Shown here: piece after piece, positions 1 through 10,639 of the stretch | Layout: each line of letters begins with the position of its first letter | Numbering within the stretch: the stretch's first letter is position 1 | Assembly: GCF_037893015.1 (NCBI RefSeq) | Contig: NC_133666.1 | Span: 619,056,974 to 619,120,973, forward strand | Source of the DNA: Macrotis lagotis | Taxonomy: Eukaryota; Chordata; Mammalia; Peramelemorphia; Peramelidae | DNA length: 64,000 nt | Direction of reading: 5' to 3' | Program-made: the position numbers and the translations under genes | The notes under the pieces: model-generated | Told to the model about the DNA's origin: nothing | Seen by the model: only the letters and a program-made list of their open reading frames with translations | Databases searched by the model: none

Positions 1-1152
1 TAGCTATTCCCCAACTGATAAATTATCAATAGATATGAAAAGTTTTGAAGTAATCATGACTATCTGTAACCATATTAAAAAATACTCTAACTCATTATTC
101 ATTAGAGAAATGCAGATTAAAACAATTCTGAAGCATTATATCACGTCTATTAGATTGGCTAATTTGACAGAAAAGGCAAATAACAAATATTGGAGGGGAT
201 GTAGGGAAAAAATGAATCATTAATGTACTTACTGTTAGTGGAATTGTGAATTGTGAACTGATTCAACCATTCTGTGGAGTAAAATAGAATTATGTTCAAA
301 TGGCTATAAAATCATTATACCACTACTGGGTCTGTATCTCAGAAGAGATAAAAGACAAAAAAGGAAAAGGCCCTGTATAATCAAAAAAAATTATAGTAGC
401 ATTTTTCTTGTGATGAAAAGTTGGACATTGAAGGGATGTAAATTTATTGGTGAATAGCTGAAAAAATTGTGGTATGTCCTTGACAGAATACTATTGTGCT
501 AAAAGAAATGATAAACAAGACTCTCAGAAAACCCTGAGAAGACTTACCTGAGTTGATGCAAAATTAAATGTACTGTGTACAAAGTAATAGCAAAATTATA
601 AGACTATCAGTTGTGAAGAACTTTTCTATTCTCAGCAATACAATAGACTCTGATGATTATTCTGAAGGACTTATGATGAAAATGCTATCAATCCCCAGAG
701 AAAGAACTGAGGGTGTCTGATTACAGATTGAAACATAATTTTTTTAACTTTATCTTTCAGGCAGCTAGGTGACATAGTGGGTAAAAGACCAGCCCTGGAG
801 TCAGGAGTACCTGGGTTCAAATCCGATCTCAGACACTTAATAATTACCTAGCTGTGTGGCCTTGGGCAAGCCACTTAACCCTGTTTGCCTTGCAAAAAAA
901 AAAAACTAAAAAAAAACTTTATCTTTCTTTATTTTTGAGGGAAGTCTAAGACTTTTTTTACAATGTGACTAAAAAGGATATGTTTTACACGACTAAACAT
1001 GGATAACCATTATTGAATTATTTACTTCTCAGTGAGGACAGTTGGGGAAGGAGGAAGGGAGAAAATTTGGAAATCAAAAATCTTTTTTAAAATGTTAAAA
1101 AATTGTTTTTACTTGTAACTGGGGAAAAAAATAACACTAAATGAATTTTTTT
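1..1152 (+). mobile_element. L1 LINE fragment, ORF2 3' part and 3' end
   Basis: The text runs like the 3' part of marsupial L1 ORF2 and its tail: a block ending in 'attagagaaatgcagattaa' near 101-121, then 'gggaaggaggaagggagaaa' near 1045. Closely similar text occurs at 11930-12700, 21720-22790 and 51410-52180. It is full of stops and is interrupted by a younger SINE. It lies between the window edge and the unit 1 last exon, so it is probably intronic to gasdermin unit 1. Exact L1 subfamily cannot be set by eye. Confidence 0.8.
759..914 (+). mobile_element. tRNA-derived marsupial SINE (WSINE/MAR1 type) with TSD
   Basis: It starts 'ggcagctaggtgacatagtg', carries the B-box-like 'gggttcaaatcc' and ends in 'gccttgcaaaa' plus an A-rich tail. 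A 13-bp target-site duplication 'aactttatctttc' flanks it (746-758 and 915-927). It is inserted into the L1 fragment, so it is younger than that. Confidence 0.95.
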
Positions 1153-1166
1153 AAAAATCCAAGTGA

Positions 1167-1329
1167 GGGGTGGTTAGGTGGCGTAGTGGATAAAGCACCA
1201 GCCCTGGAGTCAGGAGTACCTGGGTTCAAATCCGGTCTCAGACACTTAATAATTACCTAGCTGTGTGGCCTTGGGCAAGCCACTTAACCCCGTTTGCCTT
1301 GCAAAAACCTAAAAAATAAAAATAAAAAT
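1167..1329 (+). mobile_element. tRNA-derived marsupial SINE with TSD
   Basis: Same family as the copy at 759, nearly identical in its central part. The target-site duplication is 'aaaaatccaagtga' (1153-1166 and 1330-1343). The perfect 14-bp duplication points to a fairly recent insertion at the 3' end of the L1. Confidence 0.95.
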
Positions 1330-2329
1330 AAAAATCCAAGTGACTTGCCCAAGGACACAATGTTAGAACTTGACTGAAGCTCAATTTGAACTCAGCTCTT
1401 CCTGATTTCAGGCCTCATGTCCAATTCAGTGAACCACCAGCCTGTCCTTTAAACTTTCCCTTAAAGCATTTTAAAGCCCTTTGACACTTATGTTCAGTTG
1501 ATCTTTCAAGGCTTATTATATTTAATTGTTTTCATTCACATACTTTGCATTCTTTCTATTCCTTATATACCATTTCTTCTCTTGTCTCCATACCTTTGTA
1601 AAACATAGAAAACAGCAAACTCCTCAACTTCTCCATTTAAAATCCCTAGTTACCTTCAGAATTGTGATCCAGTATCACCTCCTTCACAAAGTCTAACCTG
1701 ATTCCCCATGACTATTTGTTTCCCTACAAATGACATTGCATCTACCTTCTATGTTATTTGTACATAAACTTACCTATCTATGTGCTCTCAAATAACTTAT
1801 CTCATGGGAATGACAACACTACCACAAGATAAACTACTTGATAGCAGACCATTCGCTTTTGGTATCAGCACCTAGTAGTTTCACTCTCACTGAGGTATGT
1901 AAGAAAAGCTTGATTCATTGATTCATTGATTGTTTTGTCCCCAGCCTTGAATGATATCCAACGTCAGTTCCTGATTGGGTTGTTGGAGAAAAAAGAAAAA
2001 TATTCTGTCATAGGAAATAGAACTGGTAAGAAAAAATGTTTACTATCCAAAAGTGAGTTGGACATTGTTACTTCCCAGAAATCTTGAATAGACAGTCTAG
2101 ACAATGAATAAGAAATGGGGGAAGAGAACAAGATAGAAAGGTATAACCTGTCCCTTTCTCTGTACTACTGTTTAGAACTCAGTGGAATGAGTTTTGACTT
2201 CAGAGGATTTCTTCCCTGTTATGTACAGTCTAAAAGTTTTCTCAAGATCATGCCTTCTCAGAACAACTAGAAAGCGTCCCACATTCTACCCCAGAGATTC
2301 TAGTTTCAATTTGACCTTATTTCCCATAG

Positions 2330-2635
2330 GTGAAGGAAATTCTGGAGAACTTTAATGAGACCAAGGAGAGGACTTGCTCCCTTCCTTCAGAGCTGCTGTC
2401 CTTTGGGTGGAGTCATGATGACTTCACACCTGGCCTTTTGGAAGAGCACGGACTGTGGCTCTCAGGAGATAATCCCCAATTTACCTGGAACACCAGAGCT
2501 CTGTCCTCCCTTTGTTCATTGTATGTAAATTTGATGATGATGCAGGCTTTCACTGAAGCCTGCATTGGCAGGTCCCTCTTTTTCAATCTAGTTCACACTA
2601 CCTCCCCCTATGGGTTCACTCTTATTTCACATTAG
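2330..2635 (+). CDS. Gasdermin last coding exon (unit 1), partial gene with apparent stop-loss
   Basis: The exon follows the acceptor 'atttcccatag' and is open for 101 codons. It encodes the end of the gasdermin C-terminal autoinhibitory domain, which folds back on the pore-forming N-domain. Visible marks are 'LLEEHGLWL' (compare LLDECGL in GSDMD and LLEECGL in GSDMC) and 'LCSLYVNLMMMQAFTEA' (compare CALYASLALL in GSDMD and CALYAGLSLLQQL in GSDMA). Family proteins end within a few residues of this point. Here the codon after EA (2561-2563) is TGC where the paralogous exon at 46.5 kb has TAG, so the frame runs about 24 residues further to the stop at 2633-2635. Earlier exons of this gene would lie left of the window. 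No clear AATAAA follows; ATTAAA occurs at 3179. Family is firm; the paralogue (GSDMD, A or C) is an inference. Confidence 0.8.
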   Translation: MKEILENFNETKERTCSLPSELLSFGWSHDDFTPGLLEEHGLWLSGDNPQFTWNTRALSSLCSLYVNLMMMQAFTEACIGRSLFFNLVHTTSPYGFTLISH

Positions 2636-2699
2636 AGGACCATGAATTTTGTGCATTGGGCTCTCCCCTGTTAGCACACTCAAAAGGAACCCTGACTAT

Positions 2700-3060
2700 G
2701 ATGGACTAGACAAGGAGTCATCTAGCCATTACTTGAAGACACTCATTGCAGGGAAACCCACCAAGTTAGCTTTTATTATTAGGAAGTATTTTTTTGCTAG
2801 CATTCAAGCCTTAATTTGTGTTTGTGAGTTCTGTCCACTATTCCTAGTCCTACCCTCTCAGATCAAGAAAAAAAATCCAATCCCTTCTCTCCAGATCTCT
2901 AAATACTTGTACACAGCTACCAGATCCCCCTGTTTCTTTTCAGATCCATAAATACTTCAACTGATCCTCACATGACATGGACTCAAGACCTTTAACCCTT
3001 GTGGTTGCTTTCTTCTGGATGCTGACCAGTTTATCAGAGCTCTTAAAATGTGATGCTCAA
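2700..3060 (+). repeat. CR1/L3-type LINE 3' fragment
   Basis: Text such as 'tttcttttcagatccataaa' followed by 'cctcacatgacatggactca' resembles the conserved 3' region of mammalian L3/CR1 elements. The same fragment sits downstream of the second last exon (about 47300-47650), so it was present before the units duplicated. Confidence 0.6.
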
Positions 3061-3389
3061 ATCAGATGAAATGTGATTAGGACAAAGGTGGAACTATCAT
3101 CTCCCTCTTCCTGGAAGCCCTATCTCTCTTTTTTCAGTTCAAAATGGTCACACTACTGCCTCATTGAGCTTACAATTCATTAAAACCCCAGATTATTTTT
3201 TTATCTTGGTATATAATTATATCTTGATATCTCATGGAGTCATTAGCTATCAGTTGATCATCTTTAATTTTTAAGTATTTTTTTCTTCAAAGGAATTTTC
3301 CTCTTTTTCCAAGTCATTAATTCTCTTCTCTTACCTTTCCCTAGCTTTTGCTCCAACACTGATCATTTTCCTTTTCTGTGTAGGTGTAG

Positions 3390-3545
3390 GTATAGGTGAT
3401 ACTTCAGAACTGTTTTACTTTGCATTTCTCTAATCAATAATTATTTAAAGCATTTTTTCATATAATTATAGAAAGCTTTAATTCCTTCATCTGAGAACTG
3501 CCTATTCATATCCTTTGATACCTTAGCAATTGGAGAATGAGTTGT
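3390..3545 (-). mobile_element. L1 fragment, antisense
   Basis: 'catttctctaatcaataatt' and 'atcctttgatacc' are the reverse complement of the L1 3' region. It is short and old. Nothing else is recognised between 3545 and about 3700. Confidence 0.6.
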
Positions 3546-3859
3546 TCATGCAAATCCTTCCAGGCTTAAAGGAGTATTTTAACAGAGGGATAAAGGAAGA
3601 AGGAAGATTTTTTAACAGTGCAAAAAAAAGATTTATGAAATTTATTTCCAATTGATTTCAACATTTCCCATGCCCATGGTTCCCTGCATCAGTAGGACAG
3701 AAGACAAGGATTGGAGTACAGGAGATATGGAGGGGTTGGGATATGAGGTAGCATTTGACCTTCCTGTGGTCTCTGCCTGTCTTTGCCTCCAGTCTTCTCT
3801 TCTCTAAGAAGAGATACCCTCATGCTTCCTCTTTGGGACACCCACTCTCAGGGCCAGGT

Positions 3860-4146
3860 GGGAATTTCACTTTTAGAGGAAAGGAGAAACCTCTCCATTT
3901 GAGGAATGGGGAGATATGGAGAGGAAATGCCAGAGGGTTTAATAAATCAGTTTGGGCCACAGGTTGGATGCATTGAGAGGAAATGGACTTGCATGATCTT
4001 GTGGGGCCAGAAAGTAATAATAAAAGACACCCCTAATCTGTCTGTGATCATCCTATAGATATCATATAGAAGAGACGGCATCTAGTAGGGGAACCCAGGA
4101 ACAGGCTGTCAGGCATATATATACCTGGGAAAGTTCACCCCAGTGA
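3860..4146 (+). promoter_or_regulatory. Gasdermin unit 2 promoter: TATA box, NF-kB-like site
   Basis: TATATATA lies at 4116-4123. The segment around it (about 3940-4290) matches 55650-55990, where 'agatatacc' sits at the same place. At 3860-3870 GGGAATTTCAC differs from an NF-kB consensus by one base and runs into TTTCACTTTT, which resembles half an IRF/ISRE site. Human GSDMD is known to respond to IRF2 and inflammatory signals, so such a site would fit, but binding is inference only. In unit 4 the matching position reads 'gggaaatggcc' and the site is not kept. Confidence 0.55.
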
Positions 4147-4189
4147 AAGGTTGAGTAATTGATCTCCAGTATGGGATGTGAATACCTGG
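4147..4189 (+). other. Gasdermin unit 2 non-coding exon 1 (predicted)
   Basis: The start is placed about 25-30 bases after the TATA box. The 3' end is set by the donor at 4190 ('acctgg' then 'gtgagt'), which aligns with the donor 'acccag' then 'gtaagg' at 55913 in the paralogous unit. Both donors are good while the bases around them differ, which supports a real splice site. Human gasdermin genes commonly have a non-coding first exon. The transcription start is only estimated. Confidence 0.55.
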
Positions 4190-4658
4190 GTGAGTAAGAA
4201 CAAGAACCTTGCTTCCTTGGCTGAACAAGTCTCTTCAAACAGAGCTAGGAGGCAGCACAGGCTGGCGCCCCACAGCCCCATAGACCAGTCTGTTCCTGGG
4301 CTTGGAGATGCTCATAGACAATCTTGGTGGTTATCTCAGAAGCACAACAGTTGTCAAGGAAAGAAGTTGCTACAAGGAGATGTGGGAGATATATTGTATA
4401 CAAGGCTCAGCATCCTCTTACCTTTCCCCAAGGTCTACAGTGGAGAAATGGGAGAAAGGTGGAAAGTCCAGGTCTTCAGTCTTGCTCCTTCCCAGTCACC
4501 CAGTCACTCCAAACTAACTTCTCCACTCCTTGCTACTATAGAACCTCATTCAGAAATCTCCTCTCCAGGAAGATCTCCAGGAAGTTCATATCTGTCCCCA
4601 GATCTCTCAGCCATCCTTTCTTTGCCCAGAATTTAGCTCCATCTATCCCTTCTGTCCA

Positions 4659-4744
4659 TGTGTGTGTGTGTGTGAGTATGGGTGTTTGTACATGTGTTTG
4701 TGTGTGTGAATGTGAGTGTGAGTGTGTGTGTGTGTGTGTGTATG
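4659..4744 (+). repeat. (TG)n microsatellite, interrupted
   Basis: TG-rich tract with GAATG and GAGTG interruptions. A purer (TG)n is at the same relative place at 21201-21245 in the intron 1 copy, so the tract probably predates the duplication. Confidence 0.9.
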
Positions 4745-4751
4745 TGAATGT

Positions 4752-5245
4752 ATGTATCCCCCATCTCCCCCTCAAACAGGAGGCTCCGTGAGGGCAAGGC
4801 CCATCAGAGAAGATTCTCTCAGAAACCAGAGTCCACTCTGTCCTTCCTGCACCATAACAAAGGCAGGATAAGAATATTCTGTCTTTTTACACACCAGAAT
4901 AACCCCAAAACACATCCTCTTTCCATTAGTTATAAATCTTCCTCCTCATGAACCCTAGGTCTCAACACATTGAGCATTCCATTCCTGCTTTGCAGCAGTG
5001 AATCCACCAGGGCAGAGTTGACACAATTGGGGTCCATATAATGGATCAGAAACCCTGGGTTTGCATCATCAGTCCCAAGTACCTCCAGCTCTGAATGTGA
5101 CCAACAACAAAGGTCTCTGAGGTGATGCCTGTTATCAAGGAGAAGAGGAAACTTCTAAGAATGCAACACAGTTCCATTGAGGAAGAAAAGGAGGGTTGTC
5201 TATATACCCCCTTGCCTGTCATTTTGATTTTCACTCACAACAAAT
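4752..5245 (+). repeat. Gasdermin intron 1 segment, paralogous copy 1 of 3
   Basis: It aligns with 21246-21720 and 57430-57780. Shared points include 'aggctccgtgagggcaaggc' (compare 'ggggctccctgaggacaagg'), 'cagaaaccct' and 'ctctgaatgtgacca'. This non-coding block marks the 5' end of each gasdermin unit and lets units be counted where exons are lost. Confidence 0.8.
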
Positions 5246-5289
5246 TTGACCAGAGTTGAGGACAAAGCAGTTAACCTTCCTGGGGAACT

Positions 5290-5622
5290 CACAGACTTTT
5301 TGAAGAGTTATTGTTCTTTATTTTGTGCTCAAAGAAGACATGATAGCAGGGAGGTGATGCTATTGCAAGTGTGTAAATTAGATTTGGTTGGGGATGCTTT
5401 GCAAAGTCATCAGCCTATCTTTCTCCTCCAGAACCTTCTGGGTCCAGTGGCCAGATATGGATCAAGATGATTGGAGATGGCGCTGGATGTAAGGCAATCA
5501 GGGTTAAGTGATTTGCCCAAGGTCGGACAGTTAAAATGTGTCAAATATTTGAGGCAGGATTTGAACTCAGGCCCTCCTAACATCAGGGTCAGTACTCTAT
5601 CCACTGCACCACCTAGCCATAA
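5290..5622 (-). mobile_element. Long marsupial SINE, antisense
   Basis: Read in reverse it starts with the tRNA-like head (ending here 'caccacctagccat') and continues into the long tail that contains 'ggtccagtggccagatatgg' in this orientation. The same long SINE occurs in + orientation at 19225 and 37722 and in antisense at 27420. Confidence 0.8.
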
Positions 5623-5822
5623 AGAGGTGTGTATGAGATAATAGATGGCTGGAACTTGGGGAAGAGACAGGAGAAGGAAGCAGGAGACAGATTTTAAAAA
5701 GGAAATAACTCAAGCAATGTCCTTAGTTGGTGATATAATCTAGGAGAAGGAAAATATTTGCAACAAGACTAAGAGGAGAGAACTTGAGAATGGAAGGTAG
5801 GAGAGTTCTATCACTCATCTTT

Positions 5823-5949
5823 TTAAGGTTTTTTTCAAGGCAAACAGGGTTAAGTGGCTTGCCCAAGGCTACACAGCTAAGTAATTATTAAGTGTCTGAG
5901 ACCGGATTTGAACGCAGGTACTCCTGACTCCTGAATCCTCTGCTATGCC
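5823..5949 (-). mobile_element. tRNA-derived SINE, antisense, 5'-truncated
   Basis: 'acagggttaagtggcttgcc' and 'gtgtctgagaccggatttga' are the reverse complement of the young SINE family. The head is degraded near 5949. Confidence 0.85.
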
Positions 5950-6179
5950 ATGAAAACTGAAGGAGCTGTGAATACACAGAAAGATTGGTAGGGACTGCAG
6001 AGCAGTCAAGAAGGAAGAGAATTGAGAAATTCATCAGAATTAGCAAATTAAATGACAGTTGCAAAAAAGGGGAGGTTCCGTTTTGGAGGAGGAGGAAATG
6101 CAAGATTACAAGGGGCAGAGGAGTGGAAGGTGAAGAAGTAGATGCAAGAGTTTCAGAATTACTTGAGGAAGGAAAGAGA

Positions 6180-6230
<51 letters not shown>
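6180..6230 (+). repeat. (ATG)n trinucleotide microsatellite, 17 units
   Basis: Pure (ATG)17 inside unit 2 intron 1. It gives artificial poly-Met or poly-Ile frames with no coding meaning. Confidence 0.98.
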
Positions 6231-6232
<2 letters not shown>

Positions 6233-6624
6233 GGATAATGGTGATGGTGATGAGGATAACGACAGATAATATATAGTACACATCCAACTATATCTCCACT
6301 CTACTCAATAAACTCCACTGGCTCCCTCACTTCCAGGAACAAATACAAAATACTCTGCTTGTCATGTGAAGTCCTTCATAACCTAATTTTCTTCTGTCTT
6401 TCACATTTTATCATACTTTACTCCCTGAACTATTACCTTCAATGGTTCAGGACATTTTTCTCTATCTGTCCTCCATGCCTGGAAGGCTCCACCTTCCCCC
6501 CCATCTCCCTATCTTGGTTTCTCAGATTTCACATCACAGCTAAAATTCCACTTTTTTCCAGGAAGATTTTCCCTGATCTCTCTTCCTTTCAGTACCTTCT
6601 TTCTGTTCATTCTTATTAATTTAT

Positions 6625-6625
6625 C

Positions 6626-6682
<57 letters not shown>
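6625..6682 (+). repeat. (TA)n(TG)n microsatellite
   Basis: A short (TA)n passes into a pure (TG)n of about 21 units, in intron 1 of unit 2. It is likely polymorphic. Confidence 0.97.
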
Positions 6683-6685
<3 letters not shown>

Positions 6686-6983
6686 ATCACTATGTATATA
6701 GAGAGGGTGTATTTAGTTGTTCACATATCTCTTCCGTTAGGTTGTGTGAACTTTCACAACCTAAGATGATGTCTGTCTTTTTGTCTTTTTTTGTATGACG
6801 AATGCATGGCACAGGATGAGGCATACAGTTGGTGCATAATAAATGGGTTATGTCTGCCAGGCTGTCTGATGGTTTAGGTACAAATCATTAAACTGACTAC
6901 TCCATCTCTTGAGGAGAGAAAAGCCACACAGACTAATTGACTAATTGACTACTGTCCCTCTGTTCTCTCTTGCCCTTCCTCAG

Positions 6984-7195
6984 AATCATGGCTTCTACAT
7001 TTGAATGGACTACCAAGAACACAGTCGGAGAGTTGAACCCATATGGGAATCTGATTTTCGTGGACAGCCTCAAGAACTCCTTTAACAGGAACCTGGTCTG
7101 GAAGAAGACTAAGTCCTCTTTGTTTTGGAGATCCCAGTATATTCCCCTCAATCTGAGTCTCATGGACATGCTGGATCCAAGCTCCCCAGAACAAG
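6984..7195 (+). CDS. Gasdermin exon 2, N-terminal pore-forming domain start (unit 2)
   Basis: A strong pyrimidine tract and acceptor ('cccttcctcag') lead to ATG at 6988. The exon codes for 69 residues plus one base and ends at donor 'aag' then 'gtacaa' (7196). 'MASTFE' parallels MGSAFE of GSDMD; 'LNPYGNL..VDSL' parallels LNPRGDL..LDSL of GSDMA; 'SSLFW' and 'NLSLMDMLDP' match the conserved SxxFW and NLSIKDILEP stretch. This is the first part of the gasdermin-N domain, which oligomerises into membrane pores after cleavage and drives pyroptosis and cytokine release. Frame, start and both splice sites are intact. The phase 1 intron joins exactly to exon 3. The next upstream landmark is exon 1 at 4189. 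Paralogue choice (GSDMD or GSDMA) is uncertain; the family is not. Confidence 0.88.
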
Positions 7196-7429
7196 GTACA
7201 ATCCCCTGGGGAGGTGCGGGGATGGCCAAGACCGGTGGGTGAGAAAAGGAGCTGGGTAAGGCTACTGGGATGTTCTAAGAAGGAGAAATGGGCTCAGCAG
7301 GCTTTGCTAGAATACATAGCTTTGCTAGGATTGCTGCATGGGTACCTGCCATCCTGTATCAGGGCTGTCAAGAGTTCTGTCCAATCACTCTAAAGAGAGG
7401 CTGTGGTAACTTGGGGAGGCTGTGCAGAG

Positions 7430-7620
7430 ACAGGGAACAAGTCAGATTTAAGCCCTGGTTCTGCCCCTTACCAGATGCATGACTGAGGAGAACACACCTA
7501 GTCTGAGGCTGTTTCCTCATCTGTAAACTGTGAATAACACTATTTGTACTTACCTTTTCACACCCTGGTAATACAGAAAACACTTTGTACATCTTAAAGT
7601 TTTATAGAACTGTAAGTTAT
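7430..7620 (+). repeat. MIR-type SINE
   Basis: 'ctgtttcctcatctgtaaac' and the surrounding text fit a MIR core in + orientation, inside the short intron between exons 2 and 3. Confidence 0.65.
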
Positions 7621-7736
7621 TGTAACTGGGGAATTATCCATAAGGTTGGGGTCCCAGATGTCTTTACCTTGTCCCATGCTGACCTTACCATCTTTAATGC
7701 TCACTTCAGCTAAAGATTGACTTCTCTTCCCCCCAG

Positions 7737-7923
7737 AAGTGACCCAACATGAATCAGTCCACCTTAATCATGAGGTGAAAAAGCAGGTGCTTGACACAGT
7801 GGAGGTGACTGCCAATGGACAGCAGATGGTTTCAGTACAGGCTTCAGTAAAAAACAATAGTGTCCTCGAGGTGAAGGTTCTCACTGTGAAACCTAAAACC
7901 TGGGACTGCTTGCAAAAAGAAGG
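7737..7923 (+). CDS. Gasdermin exon 3, N-terminal domain (unit 2)
   Basis: The acceptor 'tcttccccccag' ends at 7736. The first two bases complete a Glu codon begun in exon 2, then 61 codons are open and two bases remain before the donor 'gg' then 'gtaaga' (7924). The frame ends 'NSVLEVKVLTVKPKTWDCLQKE'-like text, matching 'SVDPNTWQTLLHE' of GSDMD and 'SVAPKALETVQE' of GSDMA. It continues the beta-rich pore domain. Exon 2 plus 3 give about 131 intact residues, roughly half of a gasdermin-N domain (about 240). Exon 4, which in the family reads like 'GDNVYVVTEV', was not found downstream. The N-domain is therefore truncated unless exons are taken from DNA I failed to recognise. Confidence 0.85.
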
Positions 7924-9080
7924 GTAAGAGGAAGAAACAAGAGAAGAGCTGAGGGTTCTAGCAAATTCTTTTGGGGGTCTGGGCGAAGGTGCAGGAGGAA
8001 ATGGGAACAAGAGAAAGTGACCCAGGGGCAACCAGAGAGAAATATAGAGTCAGAGTTTTCTTGGTGTGGGGGTTGAATTTACTTCATCTTAATAACCACA
8101 AATGCCCTGTATTGTCTGAGGATAGATGAGAACCTTTCCCTATTCCCATGGAACTCACAGGCTACTGGGAGATGAGAATTATACATTTAAATAACAATTC
8201 ACAATATTATAAAAGTACACTAGAAAGGTTCAAAGTGAGGTTTAAGGAAGAAGGTTATTCCCAATAGGAGATCTGGAAAGGTTTATTGGAGAAAAAAAAG
8301 TGAGGGAAGACATTTCAAGAATAGCAAACAACATGAATAAAAAGGGTGGGTTTTTTTAATGTATTGATATCTTTTGTTTGCACAACCTTTATACCTAAAT
8401 GACTCTCCCCAGTTATTCCTTGTGACAATGAATTCAAAATAAAGGAAGAAAATGTGTCAATAAAATGAACTTAGATGGCAACTAAGTCTGACTGTATATG
8501 TCATAATCCATATATCCTCTAATTCTGTAAGGAAAGAAGAACCATTTCTTTTCTCACCTCAAGGACAAGCTCTTGCATTATTACTATTCAATATTAAGTT
8601 TAGTTTTTGCTGTTTCCATTTACATCATTGTTGCCATTGTGTATATTCTTTCCTGTTTGTGCCTATTTTATTTTACATCAGTACATATAAGCTTTTGCAT
8701 TTCTCTGAATTCTTTAAAGTCATTATTCCTCATATTCATTCATTCAGGTGCAACTGTTTGTTGAGATATCTACTTTGTTTGGCTATTATAAAAAAATGCT
8801 AGGATGAATGTGACCTTCTAACTTTTACCTTCTGGACCCACAAGCAATGGGACATTTAGACCAAAGATGTGAACAGTTCAATTTCTTTCCAGAAAGACAA
8901 CCAATACCCTGCTTCAGCTCCCATGTATTAGTGAGTCTGTCTTTCCATAACATTGCTTATTTCCATTTTTTTTAATTTTTGGCAATTTTCTGGATGTAAG
9001 ATGAAACCTCAGGATTGTTTTGATTTGCCTTTTTGAACACCATTTCAAACAGTTCTGTTTGAATGGAATGTAAAATCGTG
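7924..9080. other. Intronic stretch with old L1 antisense piece, no exon seen
   Basis: 7924-8550 shows nothing recognisable. About 8560-9000 resembles an old antisense L1 3' region ('gatatctactttgtttggct', 'gcttatttccattttt'). I looked for a gasdermin exon 4 and saw none. Confidence 0.5.
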
Positions 9081-9650
9081 GAATGGAGTTATATGACACA
9101 AGATAGGAAAGGTAGGTGGGCATCAGATTTAAGGTCTTGAATGTCAGATAAAAGAATTTGAACTGTATTTAGTAGGCAATAGGGAGTTATTGAAGACTTT
9201 TGAACATAGGAATGCTATGATTAGATCAATAGATGAAGAAGATGCAACAATAAGAAGAAAACATTAAAGGAGGGAGAGGATATAGGAACAGGATGTTCTA
9301 TTGGAGACAACTGAGTTAGTTCATTCAGGAGGTGATTACGACCTCGAATAGAGTGGTAGCAGTAGGGGGGACAGATGTAAAAGATAATGGAACCAACAGG
9401 ACATCCTAACTGATTAGATGAGAGAGATGAGGGAGAATGGAGAGCCAGCAATAATTCCAAGATTATCAACATAGGAGAAGATGTGAACTGTGTTGCTAAA
9501 GACAGAAATAGTAATATCAGAAAAGGATCTAGTTTATATTTGAATGAGCTCAGTTTAGGACTGGCTGAGCTTGAGATGTCAGGAGGACATCTGAATGGAG
9601 ATGATCTATAAGCATCAGAGATACAGTACAGGGGAAAGGGTTCTAGATTT
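9080..9650 (+). repeat. Ancient interspersed repeat, class not determined
   Basis: Phrases such as 'aactgtatttagtaggcaat', 'agggagttattgaagacttt' and 'gctatgattagatc' belong to a widespread old mammalian repeat. A second diverged copy is near 44560-44960. Confidence 0.55.
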
Positions 9651-9779
9651 AGACTATGGGTAAGTAGTTTATCTTTGGGTCTCAATTTTCTTTATTTAAA
9701 GTGAGGAAAGATGCTAAAAAACCCAGAAGCTGCTGTCCTCTCCTGGCTTCCCAGTATAGACTCATTTGAAAAGTATTGC

Positions 9780-9925
9780 TCTTCTGTAAGGGGGAGGGGG
9801 AAGGGAGGGAGAAAATTGTAAAATTCAAAACCTCACAACAAAAATGATTGGTAAAAACTACCACTCTATATAATTGGAAAACAAATAAAATATTTGTATA
9901 ATAAAAAATTTAAAAAAGAAAAGTA
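9780..9925 (+). mobile_element. L1 3' end fragment
   Basis: 'gagggggaagggagggagaa' then 'tataattggaaaacaaataa' is a typical marsupial L1 3' end with A-rich tail. Confidence 0.65.
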
Positions 9926-10029
9926 TTGCTCACTTTAAGCATGTAAATATTTACTAGAGAGGTATGTAATATTTTTAATCTGGAGCACACTGTGTCAAAA
10001 AATATTCTCTCTTTGTGACTTTTCAGATG

Positions 10030-10150
10030 ATTATGGGTCCAAAGATTTAGAGTAGGAAGTGAGTTGAGGTGTCATCTAGCTTCATCCCATTATTGTACAG
10101 ATGAATAACTGTACAGGTTCAGACTGCCCCAGTTGCCACTGAATATAGCA
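10030..10150 (+). repeat. MIR/MAR-type fragment
   Basis: 'gtcatctagcttcatccc' followed by 'acagatgaataactg' fits the common marsupial MIR-like pattern. It is short and diverged. Confidence 0.5.
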
Positions 10151-10639
10151 CATTGTCCACCACCACAGGTGCTAGATCAACTTATTCAGGTTTGATTATG
10201 GAAGAAAAATTTTTGACATTATTTTTAAGCATCTCTTCCCACTGCATGAAAGAGGGAGAAAGAATGATCTCATTCACTAATTCCATAGGATTCAATGGGA
10301 AGGGTGGACAGTTTTGACATCCAGACACCAATCATGAAATATCCTTTTAGTGCAAGAGTATTCCTGGGATGACAGAATGACAGGTTTCAGACTGGGGGGG
10401 GGGTGTGCAAGGTGGTGAATAAAGTTGACATCCTTATGGTACTGATTTGTGAAGATTCCTTATTATTGCTGATGGGCTCCTGGTGATACATCTACTTTTC
10501 TGGGTAAATTACTTAGCTAATAGATGGTCTATACTTCCTCTTGAGTAGAGCCTAGGGTAGAAGTCCCATCAATTACTAAATAGCAATAATTCACTCAACA
10601 CAGCCAGTAACATAGGAAAACTTTTAAAGCTAAAAGGAA

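Larger units (their letters stand above)
1540..3370 (+). repeat. Gasdermin 3' unit duplication, copy 1 (last exon and flank)
   Basis: This block matches 45640-48010 in order and orientation. Shared points include an L2/L3-like piece, the segment before the last exon ('cctttctctg' then 'gaactcag'), the exon itself, a CR1/L3-like 3' fragment, and 'tctcatggagtcattag' (3230 and 47870). Shared order of exon, old repeats and unique DNA shows a segmental duplication rather than independent repeat insertion. By eye it is moderately diverged, so it is old. Confidence 0.85.

Noticed and set aside
4324-4791. 155-codon open frame ending in a Cys/Val-rich tract
   Set aside because: It runs through the unit 2 intron 1 and a (TG)n repeat. 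The composition is made by the repeat, and other frames are equally open.
5888-6283. Open frames with poly-Met or poly-Ile
   Set aside because: Produced by (ATG)17; no protein family and overlapping frames on both strands.
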